Assembly (NCBI GenBank): GCA_041166385.1
Contig: JBEEFW010000148.1
Span: 1 to 64,000, forward strand
Direction: 5' to 3'
Length of the DNA: 64,000 bases
DNA from: DASUCS01 sp041166385
GTDB taxonomy: Bacteria; Actinomycetota; Acidimicrobiia; Acidimicrobiales; JACDCH01
Part shown: piece after piece, positions 34,184-41,172 of the stretch
Numbering within the stretch: the first letter of the stretch is position 1
Layout: every line of letters starts with the position of its first letter
Notes under the pieces: model-generated
Told to the model about the DNA's origin: nothing
What the model saw: only the letters and a program-made list of their open reading frames with translations
Databases searched by the model: none
Translations under genes and position numbers: made by a program

Positions 34184-35458
34184 CTACTTCCGCTGGTCGA
34201 TCGGGACGTACTTGCGCTCGGCGTTGCCGACGTACAGCTGCCGAGGCCGGGAGATGCGCGAGTCCTGCTCGAGCAGCTCCTCCCAGTGCGCCAACCACCC
34301 CGACGTCCGCGGGATCGCGAACAACACCGGGAACATGTCGATCGGGAAGGCCATCGCCTGGTAGATGAGGCCGGAGTAGAAGTCGACATTCGGGTACAGC
34401 TTCCGACTCGTGAAGTACTCGTCGCTGAGCGCGACCTCTTCGAGCTTCAGCGCGATGTCGAGGAGCGGGTTCTTCCCAGTGACGGCGAACACCTCTTCGG
34501 CCGTCTGCTTGATGATCGTGGCGCGCGGGTCGTAGTTCTTGTAGACGCGGTGACCGAATCCCTGGAGGCGGCCGCCCGAGCCCTCCTTCACGGACTTCAC
34601 GAAATCCGGCACGTTCTCGATCGAGCCGATCTCGGTGAGCATCCGCACGACTTGCTCGTTGGCCCCGCCGTGACGCGGGCCGTACAGCGCCGCGGCCGCG
34701 GCCGAGGTGGCGGTGTACGGATCGGCATGCGAGGAGCCGACGACTCGCATCGCCGTCGTGGAGCAGTTCTGCTCGTGATCGGCGTGCAGGATGAACAAGG
34801 TGTCGAGCGCCTTGGCGAGTACGGGATTGTCGTAGTCCACCCACTCGACGGGGTTGAACATCATGTTGAGGAAGTTCTCCGTGAACTTCTTGGAGTTGTC
34901 GGGATAGACGAACGGCATGCCCGAATAGAAACGGTGAGCGCACGCGGCGATCGTCGGCATCTTCGCGATGAGCCGGACGATCTGCTTGTGGCGGATCTCC
35001 GGATCGTCGATCGCCTTGGCCTCGGGGTAGAACGTCGACAGCGCGGCGATGGCCGCCACGAGCATGCCCATCGGATGGGCGTCGTAGTGGAAGCCCTCCA
35101 TGAACCGCTTGCGCATGTTCTCGTGGATGAACGTGTGATACGTGACCTCGTGGTTCCAGGCATCGAACTGCGCTGGCGTCGGCAGTTCGCCGTGGATCAG
35201 CAGATACGCCACCTCGATGTAGGTGGAGTTCGCCGCGAGCTCCTCGATCGGGTAGCCCCGGTATCGCAAGATGCCGTTGTCGCCGTCGAGCTCGGTGATC
35301 GCGCTACTGCAGGCCGCCGTCGTCATGAACGCGGGGTCGAAGAACCACACGTTCGGAAGCAGCTTGCGCCACTCCGTGGCGTCGACACCCCCGTCGACGA
35401 TGGGCACCTCGATCGACTCGCCAGTGCGGTTGTCGGTGATCGTGATGGATTCAGACAT
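34184..35458 (-). CDS. gltA: Citrate synthase
   Basis: A 424-residue citrate synthase that condenses acetyl-CoA and oxaloacetate. Key blocks are RYRGYPIEELA, the catalytic His in LFILHADHEQNCSTTAMR, and GFGHRVYKNYDPRA with its His, plus the catalytic Asp in NVDFYSGLIYQAM. The length and N-terminal domain fit the hexameric, Gram-negative-like type II group, in which NADH control is common; that control cannot be read here. It is 38 nt downstream of a small gene. A mitochondrial-type aconitase lies 6 kb away. Confidence 0.95.
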   Translation of the reverse strand: MSESITITDNRTGESIEVPIVDGGVDATEWRKLLPNVWFFDPAFMTTAACSSAITELDGDNGILRYRGYPIEELAANSTYIEVAYLLIHGELPTPAQFDAWNHEVTYHTFIHENMRKRFMEGFHYDAHPMGMLVAAIAALSTFYPEAKAIDDPEIRHKQIVRLIAKMPTIAACAHRFYSGMPFVYPDNSKKFTENFLNMMFNPVEWVDYDNPVLAKALDTLFILHADHEQNCSTTAMRVVGSSHADPYTATSAAAAALYGPRHGGANEQVVRMLTEIGSIENVPDFVKSVKEGSGGRLQGFGHRVYKNYDPRATIIKQTAEEVFAVTGKNPLLDIALKLEEVALSDEYFTSRKLYPNVDFYSGLIYQAMAFPIDMFPVLFAIPRTSGWLAHWEELLEQDSRISRPRQLYVGNAERKYVPIDQRK

Positions 35459-35496
35459 CGATCAACGAGGCTAGCTGTCCGGCTCCTGCTCGGTCC

Positions 35497-35766
35497 TCAG
35501 GTGAGGTGGTCGGGGATGGTGCGGTTGATGGTGTTGATCACGTCGGAGAATGTCTTCTCGGCGTGGTCGGGTTCCTCGAAGTTCATCGAGATCACAGCAC
35601 CGTTGGCCATGTAGATCTCCATTTTGCGCTGCATGCTGTTCATGGAGCCGGTCAGCTTCACGTACGCGATGTGGCCTGCATTGATGGCCACCATGTTCGT
35701 CTCGGCGGCGTTCCCGAGATCGAGGTTCACCGTCCGGGTGACCAGCTCGCCCGACATCGTCGTCAC
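35497..35766 (-). CDS. Small hypothetical protein (89 aa)
   Basis: An 89-residue soluble protein starting at GTG 35766 or ATG 35757. Recognisable patterns are TVNLDLGNAAETNMVAINAG, HIAYVKLTG and a C-terminal SDVINTINRTIPDHL helix. The pattern of hydrophobic residues suggests a beta-rich domain plus helix. It lies between the carboxyltransferase and citrate synthase genes, on the same strand with 28-38 nt gaps, so it is probably part of that operon. No family is recognised. Confidence 0.6.
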   Translation of the reverse strand: MTTMSGELVTRTVNLDLGNAAETNMVAINAGHIAYVKLTGSMNSMQRKMEIYMANGAVISMNFEEPDHAEKTFSDVINTINRTIPDHLT

Positions 35767-35794
35767 CCTACCTTTGGGTCTCGGTGGTCGATGT

Positions 35795-37144
35795 CTACAG
35801 CGGCGTGTTGTCGTGCCGTCTCGGCGGCAGCCGCTCCTGCTTGCCTTCGAGCAGCTGAACCGCGGCCACGACTTCGCGGCGCGTGTCGGCCGGGTCGATC
35901 ACTGCGTCGACCGAACCGCGCTCGGCGGCGGGCCATGGACTGAGGAGTCGCACTTCGTAGTCGTGCTGGAGCTCGGCGCGTTCCTCGGTGGTGGCCTTCC
36001 GATGCAGGATCTCGACCGCGCCCTTGGCGCCCATCACCGCCACCTCTGCGCTCGGCCACGCCAAGTACAGATCGCTGCCCATGTCGCGCGAATCCATCAC
36101 GATGTACGCGCCGCCGTACGCCTTGCGCAGCACGATGGCAATGCGCGGCACGGTCGCTCGCGCGTACGCAAAGGCGAGCTGGGCGCCGTGGCGGATCATG
36201 CCGCGCCACTCGAGGTCCTTGCCGGGATAGAACCCGGACGTATCGATCAGTGTCAGGAGCGGGATGTTGAACGCGTCGCAGAACGCAACGAAGCGCGCCC
36301 CTTTCTGCGAGGCGGGGATGTCGAGCGTGCCGGCGATCGACTGCGGCTGATTGGCGACCACGCCGACCGGACGGCCGGCCACCGTCGCGAACGCCGTGAC
36401 GAGGTTCGGAGCCCACGCCGCTCGCAGCTCGAGCAGGAAGTCGTCGTCGACGATCGCTCGGATGGCGTCGCGCACGTCGTAGCTGGCCGTGCTCGAAGTC
36501 GGGATCAGCGATCGGAGCTCGGGGGTGGACCGATCGTCCGGATCGTCCGTCGCGAGCCGCGGCGGGAGTTCGTCGACGTGTGAGGGGAACAACGCCAGTA
36601 GGTCGCCGATGGCGACAAGCGCAGCGTCGAGGTCGTCGACGACGAGCGCGGCCAACCCGGTCATCGACGCGTGCACGCCCGCCCCGCCGAGCTCGTCGGT
36701 GTCGACGACGATGCCGGTGATCTGGTGCACCATCTGCGGTCCGCTCACAAAGGCGTACGCATCAGACGTCATCACGACGTGATCGGCCAGCCCGAGTAGG
36801 AGCGCAGGGCCCGAGACGGCCGGACCGTGCGCGGCCATCAACACCGGGATCACGCCAGAGCAGATGGTGATTGCTCGGGCGGCGATACCCCAGCCGAAGC
36901 TCGCGGCGAGACCTTCGGTGACGTCGGCCCCGCTCGACGCGATCGTCACGACGAGCGGCAAGCGAGCTTCGAGCGCGTGCATCGCCGCCTCCGCCAAGGT
37001 CTTCCCGTCCTCGGGCGTCAGCGCGCCGCGGCGAACGGTCGGGTCACAGCGCGCGAGCACCACGTCGCGGTCGCCGAGCCGAGCCCGTCCCGCGCTGACC
37101 GCGCCGTGCACGCCGGCACGAATGGGAAGGTCAGTGGTGCTCAC
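35795..37144 (-). CDS. Acyl-CoA carboxylase carboxyltransferase subunit
   Basis: A 449-residue carboxyltransferase of the biotin-dependent acyl-CoA carboxylase type (AccD/PccB-like, fused beta-alpha). The C-terminal half is typical: VGVVANQPQSIAGTLDI, LIDTSGFYPGKDLEW, YGGAYIVMDSRDMGSDLY and WPSAEVAVMGAKGAVEI. The N-terminal half is shorter and more divergent than the usual ~510-residue PccB. The substrate acyl-CoA is uncertain, and no biotin carboxylase gene is nearby. GTG start overlaps the LysR stop (GTGA), so the regulator and enzyme are coupled. Confidence 0.87.
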   Translation of the reverse strand: MSTTDLPIRAGVHGAVSAGRARLGDRDVVLARCDPTVRRGALTPEDGKTLAEAAMHALEARLPLVVTIASSGADVTEGLAASFGWGIAARAITICSGVIPVLMAAHGPAVSGPALLLGLADHVVMTSDAYAFVSGPQMVHQITGIVVDTDELGGAGVHASMTGLAALVVDDLDAALVAIGDLLALFPSHVDELPPRLATDDPDDRSTPELRSLIPTSSTASYDVRDAIRAIVDDDFLLELRAAWAPNLVTAFATVAGRPVGVVANQPQSIAGTLDIPASQKGARFVAFCDAFNIPLLTLIDTSGFYPGKDLEWRGMIRHGAQLAFAYARATVPRIAIVLRKAYGGAYIVMDSRDMGSDLYLAWPSAEVAVMGAKGAVEILHRKATTEERAELQHDYEVRLLSPWPAAERGSVDAVIDPADTRREVVAAVQLLEGKQERLPPRRHDNTPL

Positions 37145-38073
37145 GATGCTCCGGTCGATGCGAGGTGGATGCCGGGCTGGTGCTCCGCCTCTGCGGCAAT
37201 CGTGCGCCGCAACACCTCGGTCAATGCTCGCGCGGGTGCAGACGGCAGCCCGCGCCGGCGGCGGACGAGTCCGACGGACCGACGCGTGAGCCCATCGACG
37301 CGCACGACCTTCCAGGTGCGGGATGTGCCGCCGTCGACGCGCGGTGCCGCAGAGGCCGGCAGCACTGCGGCGCCGAATCCCTCGAACGCGAGTGATGCGA
37401 CGAGCCGCATGCCGTCGACCTCAGCCTTCGTCGTGAGCGTCACGCCGGCCTCGCTCGCCTGCGCATCGAGGTCGTCGCGAAACGCGGTTCCTGGTGGTTC
37501 CAGCAGGAGGTCGTGCTCGGCGAGCTGTGCGAGTGACACGCGGTCTTCGGCCGCGAGCGGATGGTCGAGCGGCGCGATCACCAGCAGCTCCTCCTCGAAC
37601 AGGAGATCCGAATCGACATCGGGATCGTGCACCGGGAGCGCGAGCACCGACAGGTCGAGTTGACCGCTGTGAACCTGAGGCAGCAGTGATGTGGTCGTGG
37701 CATCGACGACCACGACGCGGACCCGCGGATACTCGGCGGCCATCGCTTCGAGCAGGGGCGGCACGAGCCACCGCGCCGTGGTCCCGATCACGCCGATCCG
37801 AGCGACACCGGTGATCTCGCTGTTCACTGCGGCGACGTCGGCGACGAGCGCTTCGAGTTCGAGCTGGATGCGGCGGGCGCGGCCCACGACCGCCTCTCCT
37901 TCCGCGGTGAGCGTGCCCGTGGCCCGGTCGACGAGGGTCACCCCCAGCTCCCGCTCGAGCCGGGCGATGTGGGTCGACACATTCGACTGCACCGTGTGCA
38001 GGGCGCGGGCCGCGGCGGAGAAGGACCGATGGTCGGCGACGGCCACGAGTGCGCCCAGCTGGCGGAGATCCAT
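37141..38073 (-). CDS. LysR family transcriptional regulator
   Basis: A 310-residue LysR regulator. The winged helix-turn-helix is at residues 1-60 (DLRQLGALVAVADHRSFSAA, then VQSNVSTHIARLERELG), and an effector-binding domain follows. ATG 38073 is used because LysR proteins begin right at the first helix. It is the first gene of the minus-strand run LysR, carboxyltransferase, small gene, citrate synthase, oxidoreductase. It may sense a metabolite of that pathway. Confidence 0.92.
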   Translation of the reverse strand: MDLRQLGALVAVADHRSFSAAARALHTVQSNVSTHIARLERELGVTLVDRATGTLTAEGEAVVGRARRIQLELEALVADVAAVNSEITGVARIGVIGTTARWLVPPLLEAMAAEYPRVRVVVVDATTTSLLPQVHSGQLDLSVLALPVHDPDVDSDLLFEEELLVIAPLDHPLAAEDRVSLAQLAEHDLLLEPPGTAFRDDLDAQASEAGVTLTTKAEVDGMRLVASLAFEGFGAAVLPASAAPRVDGGTSRTWKVVRVDGLTRRSVGLVRRRRGLPSAPARALTEVLRRTIAAEAEHQPGIHLASTGAS

Positions 38074-38143
38074 CGCCAGACATGATGGCATCTATCGGCA
38101 ACAACTGTTGGACAGATCGGAGGCGCCAGGGGAGGATGACCGA

Positions 38144-38236
38144 AGAAAGACGCCGAGCGTTGAAGCCTCTCCCCCTGGGGGTTCCGCTCGAGCACATGAG
38201 AGGGACCGGCCACCCCCCGGCCGGTCCCTCTTGAAT
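38144..38236 (+). ncRNA. 6C-like small RNA
   Basis: Two consecutive hairpins have C-rich loops. Hairpin 1 (38154-38190) has outer stem CGAGCG/CGCTCG, an inner paired part and loop TCCCCCT. Hairpin 2 (38199-38231) has a perfect 13-bp stem and loop ACCCCCC. Two hairpins with C-run loops is the definition of the actinobacterial 6C RNA (Rfam RF01066). It also lies beside a HAD-IB gene, as I recall for B11 of M. tuberculosis. TTGGAC (38108) and GAGGAT (38132) may be a promoter, giving a ~93 nt RNA. Hairpin 2 would also act as terminator. The ends are estimates. Confidence 0.65.
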
Positions 38237-38246
38237 TCTCCAGGAG

Positions 38247-38252
38247 TAGGTT
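38247..38252 (+). promoter_or_regulatory. -10 box, leaderless promoter of HAD-PlsC gene
   Basis: TAGGTT lies 7 nt before ATG 38260 and directly after the small-RNA terminator hairpin. It argues for ATG 38260 over TTG 38251, which falls inside the box. Confidence 0.5.
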
Positions 38253-38259
38253 GCAGCCC

Positions 38260-39690
38260 ATGGGTCGAGAGGCAGCGTTCTTCGATCTCGATCGCACGTT
38301 GCTGCGGGGAGCGAGTGGCCCCGTCATCAGCGACGCGCTGAAGAAGGTCGGCCTGATGAGCGATCGGAACATCCCGGGCGAAGGGCTCGTGTACCGCATC
38401 TTCGACATCGTCGGCGAGAGTCGACCGACGATGCAGCTCGCGCGCCAAGCGGCGCGGTTCGCCAAGGGCTGGACGCGCTCGGAGGCCCAGGAAGCCGGAC
38501 GCATCGCGGCCGAGACATTGACAGGCGCGGTCCAGCCGTTCGCCGGCCCGCTCATCGCCGAGCACCATGCCGCCGGCCGCCACGTCGTGTTGGCAACCAC
38601 CACGCCCTACGACCTCATCAAGCCACTGGCCGACGCCCTCGGACTCGATGCTGTGATCGCGACGCGCTACGGCGAACGCGACGGTGCGTACGACGGCACG
38701 ATCAACGGCGAGTTCGTGTGGGGCAAGGGCAAGCTGCGCGCAGTGAAGGAATGGGCCGCGGAGCACGACGTCTCGATGAGCGACTCGTACGCGTACTCGG
38801 ACAGTTGGTACGACGCGCCGTTGCTGTCCGCTGTCGGTCATCCACACGCGGTGAACCCTGATCCTCGGTTGATGGTGCGCGCTCTCGTGCAACGGTGGCC
38901 CGTGCTGCACCTCGACGTGCCCAGCGGCATTCCGAAGGTGCTCGGCATCGAGCCGCAGCAAGTCTTGATGGCCGGTGCGCATCCGCTGCTCGTGCCATAC
39001 GCCCGCTTCGACATCAGTGGCACGGAGAACCTGCCGGACACCGGGAGCGGCATCGTCGTCGGCAACCATCGGAGCTACTTCGATCCGATGGCAATGGGTC
39101 TTGCGCTCGCGCAGCACGGCCGTCCGGTGCGCTTCCTCGGCAAGAAGGAAGTGTTCGACGCTCCGGTGGTCGGGCAGCTGGCCAAGGCGTTCGGTGGCAT
39201 CCGCGTCGATCGCGGTACGGGCTCCGATGAGCCGTTGCTGGCTGCAGCCGACGCGCTACGCGGCGGTCAGCTCGTGGCGATGATGCCGCAGGGCACGATT
39301 CCGCGGGGGCCGGCGTTCTTCGAGCCCGTGTTGCAGGGACGGTGGGGGGCGGCGCGTCTCGCGCAGATGTCCGGTGCGCCGGTCATTCCCGTCGGCTTGT
39401 GGGGGACGGAACGAGTGTGGCCGCGCAGCAGCCGGCTGCCGAACATGCTCAACGTCACGAACCCGCCGCTGGTGACGATCCGCGTGGGTGAGCCCGTGAA
39501 GCTCGTGGGCAAGAGCCTGGATGCCGACACCAAGCGGATCATGGCCGCCATCGCCGAGCTTCTGCCGCCGGAAGCCCACGAGAAGCGCACGCCGACGGAC
39601 GAAGAGCTCGCGCTGACCTACCCGCACGGCAAGATCCCCGCCGACGGGGAACGGACCGACGAGAAGCAACGCCGCCCCGGCTCCGACTGA
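38260..39690 (+). CDS. HAD-IB phosphatase / PlsC acyltransferase fusion
   Basis: A 476-residue two-domain protein. Residues ~1-210 are a HAD-IB hydrolase with the full catalytic motif FFDLDRTLLRG. Residues ~225-476 are a 1-acylglycerol-3-phosphate acyltransferase with NHRSYFD (catalytic NHxxxxD), GGIRVDRG, MPQGTIPRG and VIPVGLWGTERVW. The same fusion exists in mycobacteria (annotated as PlsC with a phosphoserine-phosphatase-like domain). It should make phosphatidate; the HAD part might dephosphorylate a lipid intermediate. A related HAD and PlsC occur in the operon at 45113-51153. Confidence 0.9.
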   Translation: MGREAAFFDLDRTLLRGASGPVISDALKKVGLMSDRNIPGEGLVYRIFDIVGESRPTMQLARQAARFAKGWTRSEAQEAGRIAAETLTGAVQPFAGPLIAEHHAAGRHVVLATTTPYDLIKPLADALGLDAVIATRYGERDGAYDGTINGEFVWGKGKLRAVKEWAAEHDVSMSDSYAYSDSWYDAPLLSAVGHPHAVNPDPRLMVRALVQRWPVLHLDVPSGIPKVLGIEPQQVLMAGAHPLLVPYARFDISGTENLPDTGSGIVVGNHRSYFDPMAMGLALAQHGRPVRFLGKKEVFDAPVVGQLAKAFGGIRVDRGTGSDEPLLAAADALRGGQLVAMMPQGTIPRGPAFFEPVLQGRWGAARLAQMSGAPVIPVGLWGTERVWPRSSRLPNMLNVTNPPLVTIRVGEPVKLVGKSLDADTKRIMAAIAELLPPEAHEKRTPTDEELALTYPHGKIPADGERTDEKQRRPGSD

Positions 39691-40092
39691 ACGGAAAATC
39701 AGGTTCTCCTCACCTTTGTGTGGGGTCGCCGGCGGCCGATTGGTCGGGGCGGCGCTGGTCAGGATCGTGAACAGCGCGATGACGACGGCGTCGGGCGGCG
39801 CGCGTCGAGGTGGGCGGTCGCGCCGAGCGCCTTTGTGGGCCCAGAGCGACGTGGAATGTCGCCAAGCGCGCCAAGACTTCGAGGTCGACGACTATTGGCG
39901 CCGTTTGCGACACATCCGGTCGTCAAACGCGCCAAGAGTTCGCGGCACGGCCGACCACCGCGGTGACCGCAGCCCGCGCCTCGACCAGCAGTCGGCCTGA
40001 GGTTGACGCGCCCCGACGTCGGTCGTCCTTGCTGCGTCGTTCACGTCCGTGTCGCGCCCGGTGGACCCACACCAACCCGCGGAGTCCGAACG
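39691..40092. other. Gene-free stretch with small repeat family
   Basis: No credible gene lies in these 402 bp between two convergent genes. Three imperfect 20-bp copies of a sequence like GTCGYCAARCGCGCCAAGA occur: 39858-39877 (+), 39892-39911 (inverted) and 39919-39938 (+). Copies 2 and 3 fold into a hairpin, 39897-39933, of 14 pairs with two single-base bulges and a 7-nt loop. The rest has no recognisable signal. Confidence 0.6.
39897..39933. terminator. Bulged hairpin between convergent genes
   Basis: The left arm is GGCG, CGTTTG, CGAC with one bulged C; the right arm is GTCG, CAAACG, CGCC with one bulged T; the loop is ACATCCG. The position between convergent genes suits a two-way transcription stop, though no T-run follows. 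It is formed by two inverted copies of the local repeat. Confidence 0.35.
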
Positions 40093-40608
40093 TCAGTCGC
40101 CGGTCACGCCGTCGATGCGTTCGCGCAACAGGTCGGCGTGGCCGTTGTGGCGGGCGTACTCCTCGATCATGTGGACCATGATCCAGCGCAGCGAGACCGG
40201 CCCCCGGCCGCCTGATCGTTCAACGGCGCCATTCTCGTCGAGCGATTCCACCGCGGCCTCTGCCTCACGACAGCGCTCGAGCGTCTCGTAGAACATCGCC
40301 ATCTCGTCGTCGAACTTCGACGGGTCGAGGGTGTCGAAGTCTCCGTCGGGGTCGTCGTCGCTGTAATAGAGGGGTGGCGCGGTCTCGCCCGTGAGGATGC
40401 GCAGGAACCAATTGCGTTCGACCTCGGTCATGTGGCGGATGAGCCCGAGGAGCGACATCGACGACGGTGGAACGGAGCGGTCGGCGAGTTGCTCGGGTGT
40501 CAGCCCGTCGCACTTCAACACCAGCGTCTCGCGGTGGTACTCGAGCCAGGATCGCAACATGTCGCGCTCGTTGAGCCCGGTGAGCGGTGGATCGACGCGT
40601 GTGGTCAT
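40093..40608 (-). CDS. DinB family protein (DUF664-like)
   Basis: A 171-residue four-helix-bundle DinB-like protein. The metal-binding His residues are in LIRHMTEVERNWF and MVHMIEEYARHNGHADLLRE. These are the usual features of DUF664 proteins, many of them thiol-dependent (mycothiol/bacillithiol) transferases. Activity is not predictable. Its ATG overlaps the stop of the HD gene by 4 nt, so it is the last gene of the aconitase operon. Confidence 0.87.
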   Translation of the reverse strand: MTTRVDPPLTGLNERDMLRSWLEYHRETLVLKCDGLTPEQLADRSVPPSSMSLLGLIRHMTEVERNWFLRILTGETAPPLYYSDDDPDGDFDTLDPSKFDDEMAMFYETLERCREAEAAVESLDENGAVERSGGRGPVSLRWIMVHMIEEYARHNGHADLLRERIDGVTGD

Positions 40609-41165
40609 CGGGCCGACGCTACGCGCTCGACAACCCTCTCAAGCGTGGGTCGCCAGCGTTCGAGCCCATCGACGATCGCGGTGGGGTCCTTGGCGCGCTC
40701 GTCACAGCGGCGCAGCGCGAGCGCGTCGGAAAGATGTGGATTCGCCTCCAGCACCCGCTGCTCCTCGGGCGACAACTCGCCGCCTTGCCGAGCAAGGCTG
40801 AGGCTGCTGCCGTCGCTCAGCCCATCGCGGTACGACGGCTCGACAGTGACGAGGTAACGCTTCGCGGGAACGTGCAACTCCACGAGCGCGGCGACTCGTT
40901 CCCCGAGCAGATCGCGCACCGCGCCGGCCGCGATCATGCCGTGCGCCTCGGACGCGCCGGGGGAGAGTCGGTGCCCGACATCGTGGACGAGCCCGGCGAC
41001 CTGCAACTCCTCGTCGTCGGGAAACTCCGCGGCGAGCAGCGTCGCGCACTGCAGGCTGTGATCGAGGACGGGCAACGGATCGCCGTCGGGGCCGAGCGAG
41101 TCGTAGAAGTCGCGACACCGCTCGAGCAGGATGAACAACTCGTCGACCGTCAGCGACTCGCTCAT
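40605..41165 (-). CDS. HD-domain oxygenase, PhnZ-like
   Basis: A 186-residue HD-domain protein. It has VLDHSLQCATLLAA, LVHDVGHRLS (HD metal motif) and ELHVPAKRYLVTVEPSY, then LSLARQGGELSPEEQ and ALALRRCDERAKDP. The HVxxKRYL and QGGxxSxxE blocks match my recollection of the HD protein associated with phosphonate degradation (PhnZ / TIGR03276-like, related to inositol oxygenase), which uses a mixed-valence di-iron centre. No other phosphonate gene is nearby; instead it sits 7 nt after aconitase. The substrate may therefore differ. Confidence 0.72.
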   Translation of the reverse strand: MSESLTVDELFILLERCRDFYDSLGPDGDPLPVLDHSLQCATLLAAEFPDDEELQVAGLVHDVGHRLSPGASEAHGMIAAGAVRDLLGERVAALVELHVPAKRYLVTVEPSYRDGLSDGSSLSLARQGGELSPEEQRVLEANPHLSDALALRRCDERAKDPTAIVDGLERWRPTLERVVERVASAR

Positions 41166-41172
41166 CCCGCGG

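Noticed and set aside
38199..38231. Reading the 13-bp hairpin only as a terminator of a convergent gene pair
   Set aside because: The flanking genes are divergent, so nothing coding ends there; a small RNA explains it better.
38251..38260. TTG 38251 as start of the HAD-PlsC gene
   Set aside because: It lies within the TAGGTT -10 box and leaves no room for a leader or ribosome site; ATG 38260 fits.
39710..39913. Small protein genes in the gene-free stretch
   Set aside because: The short frames are Arg-rich on both strands, with no start signal or recognisable sequence.
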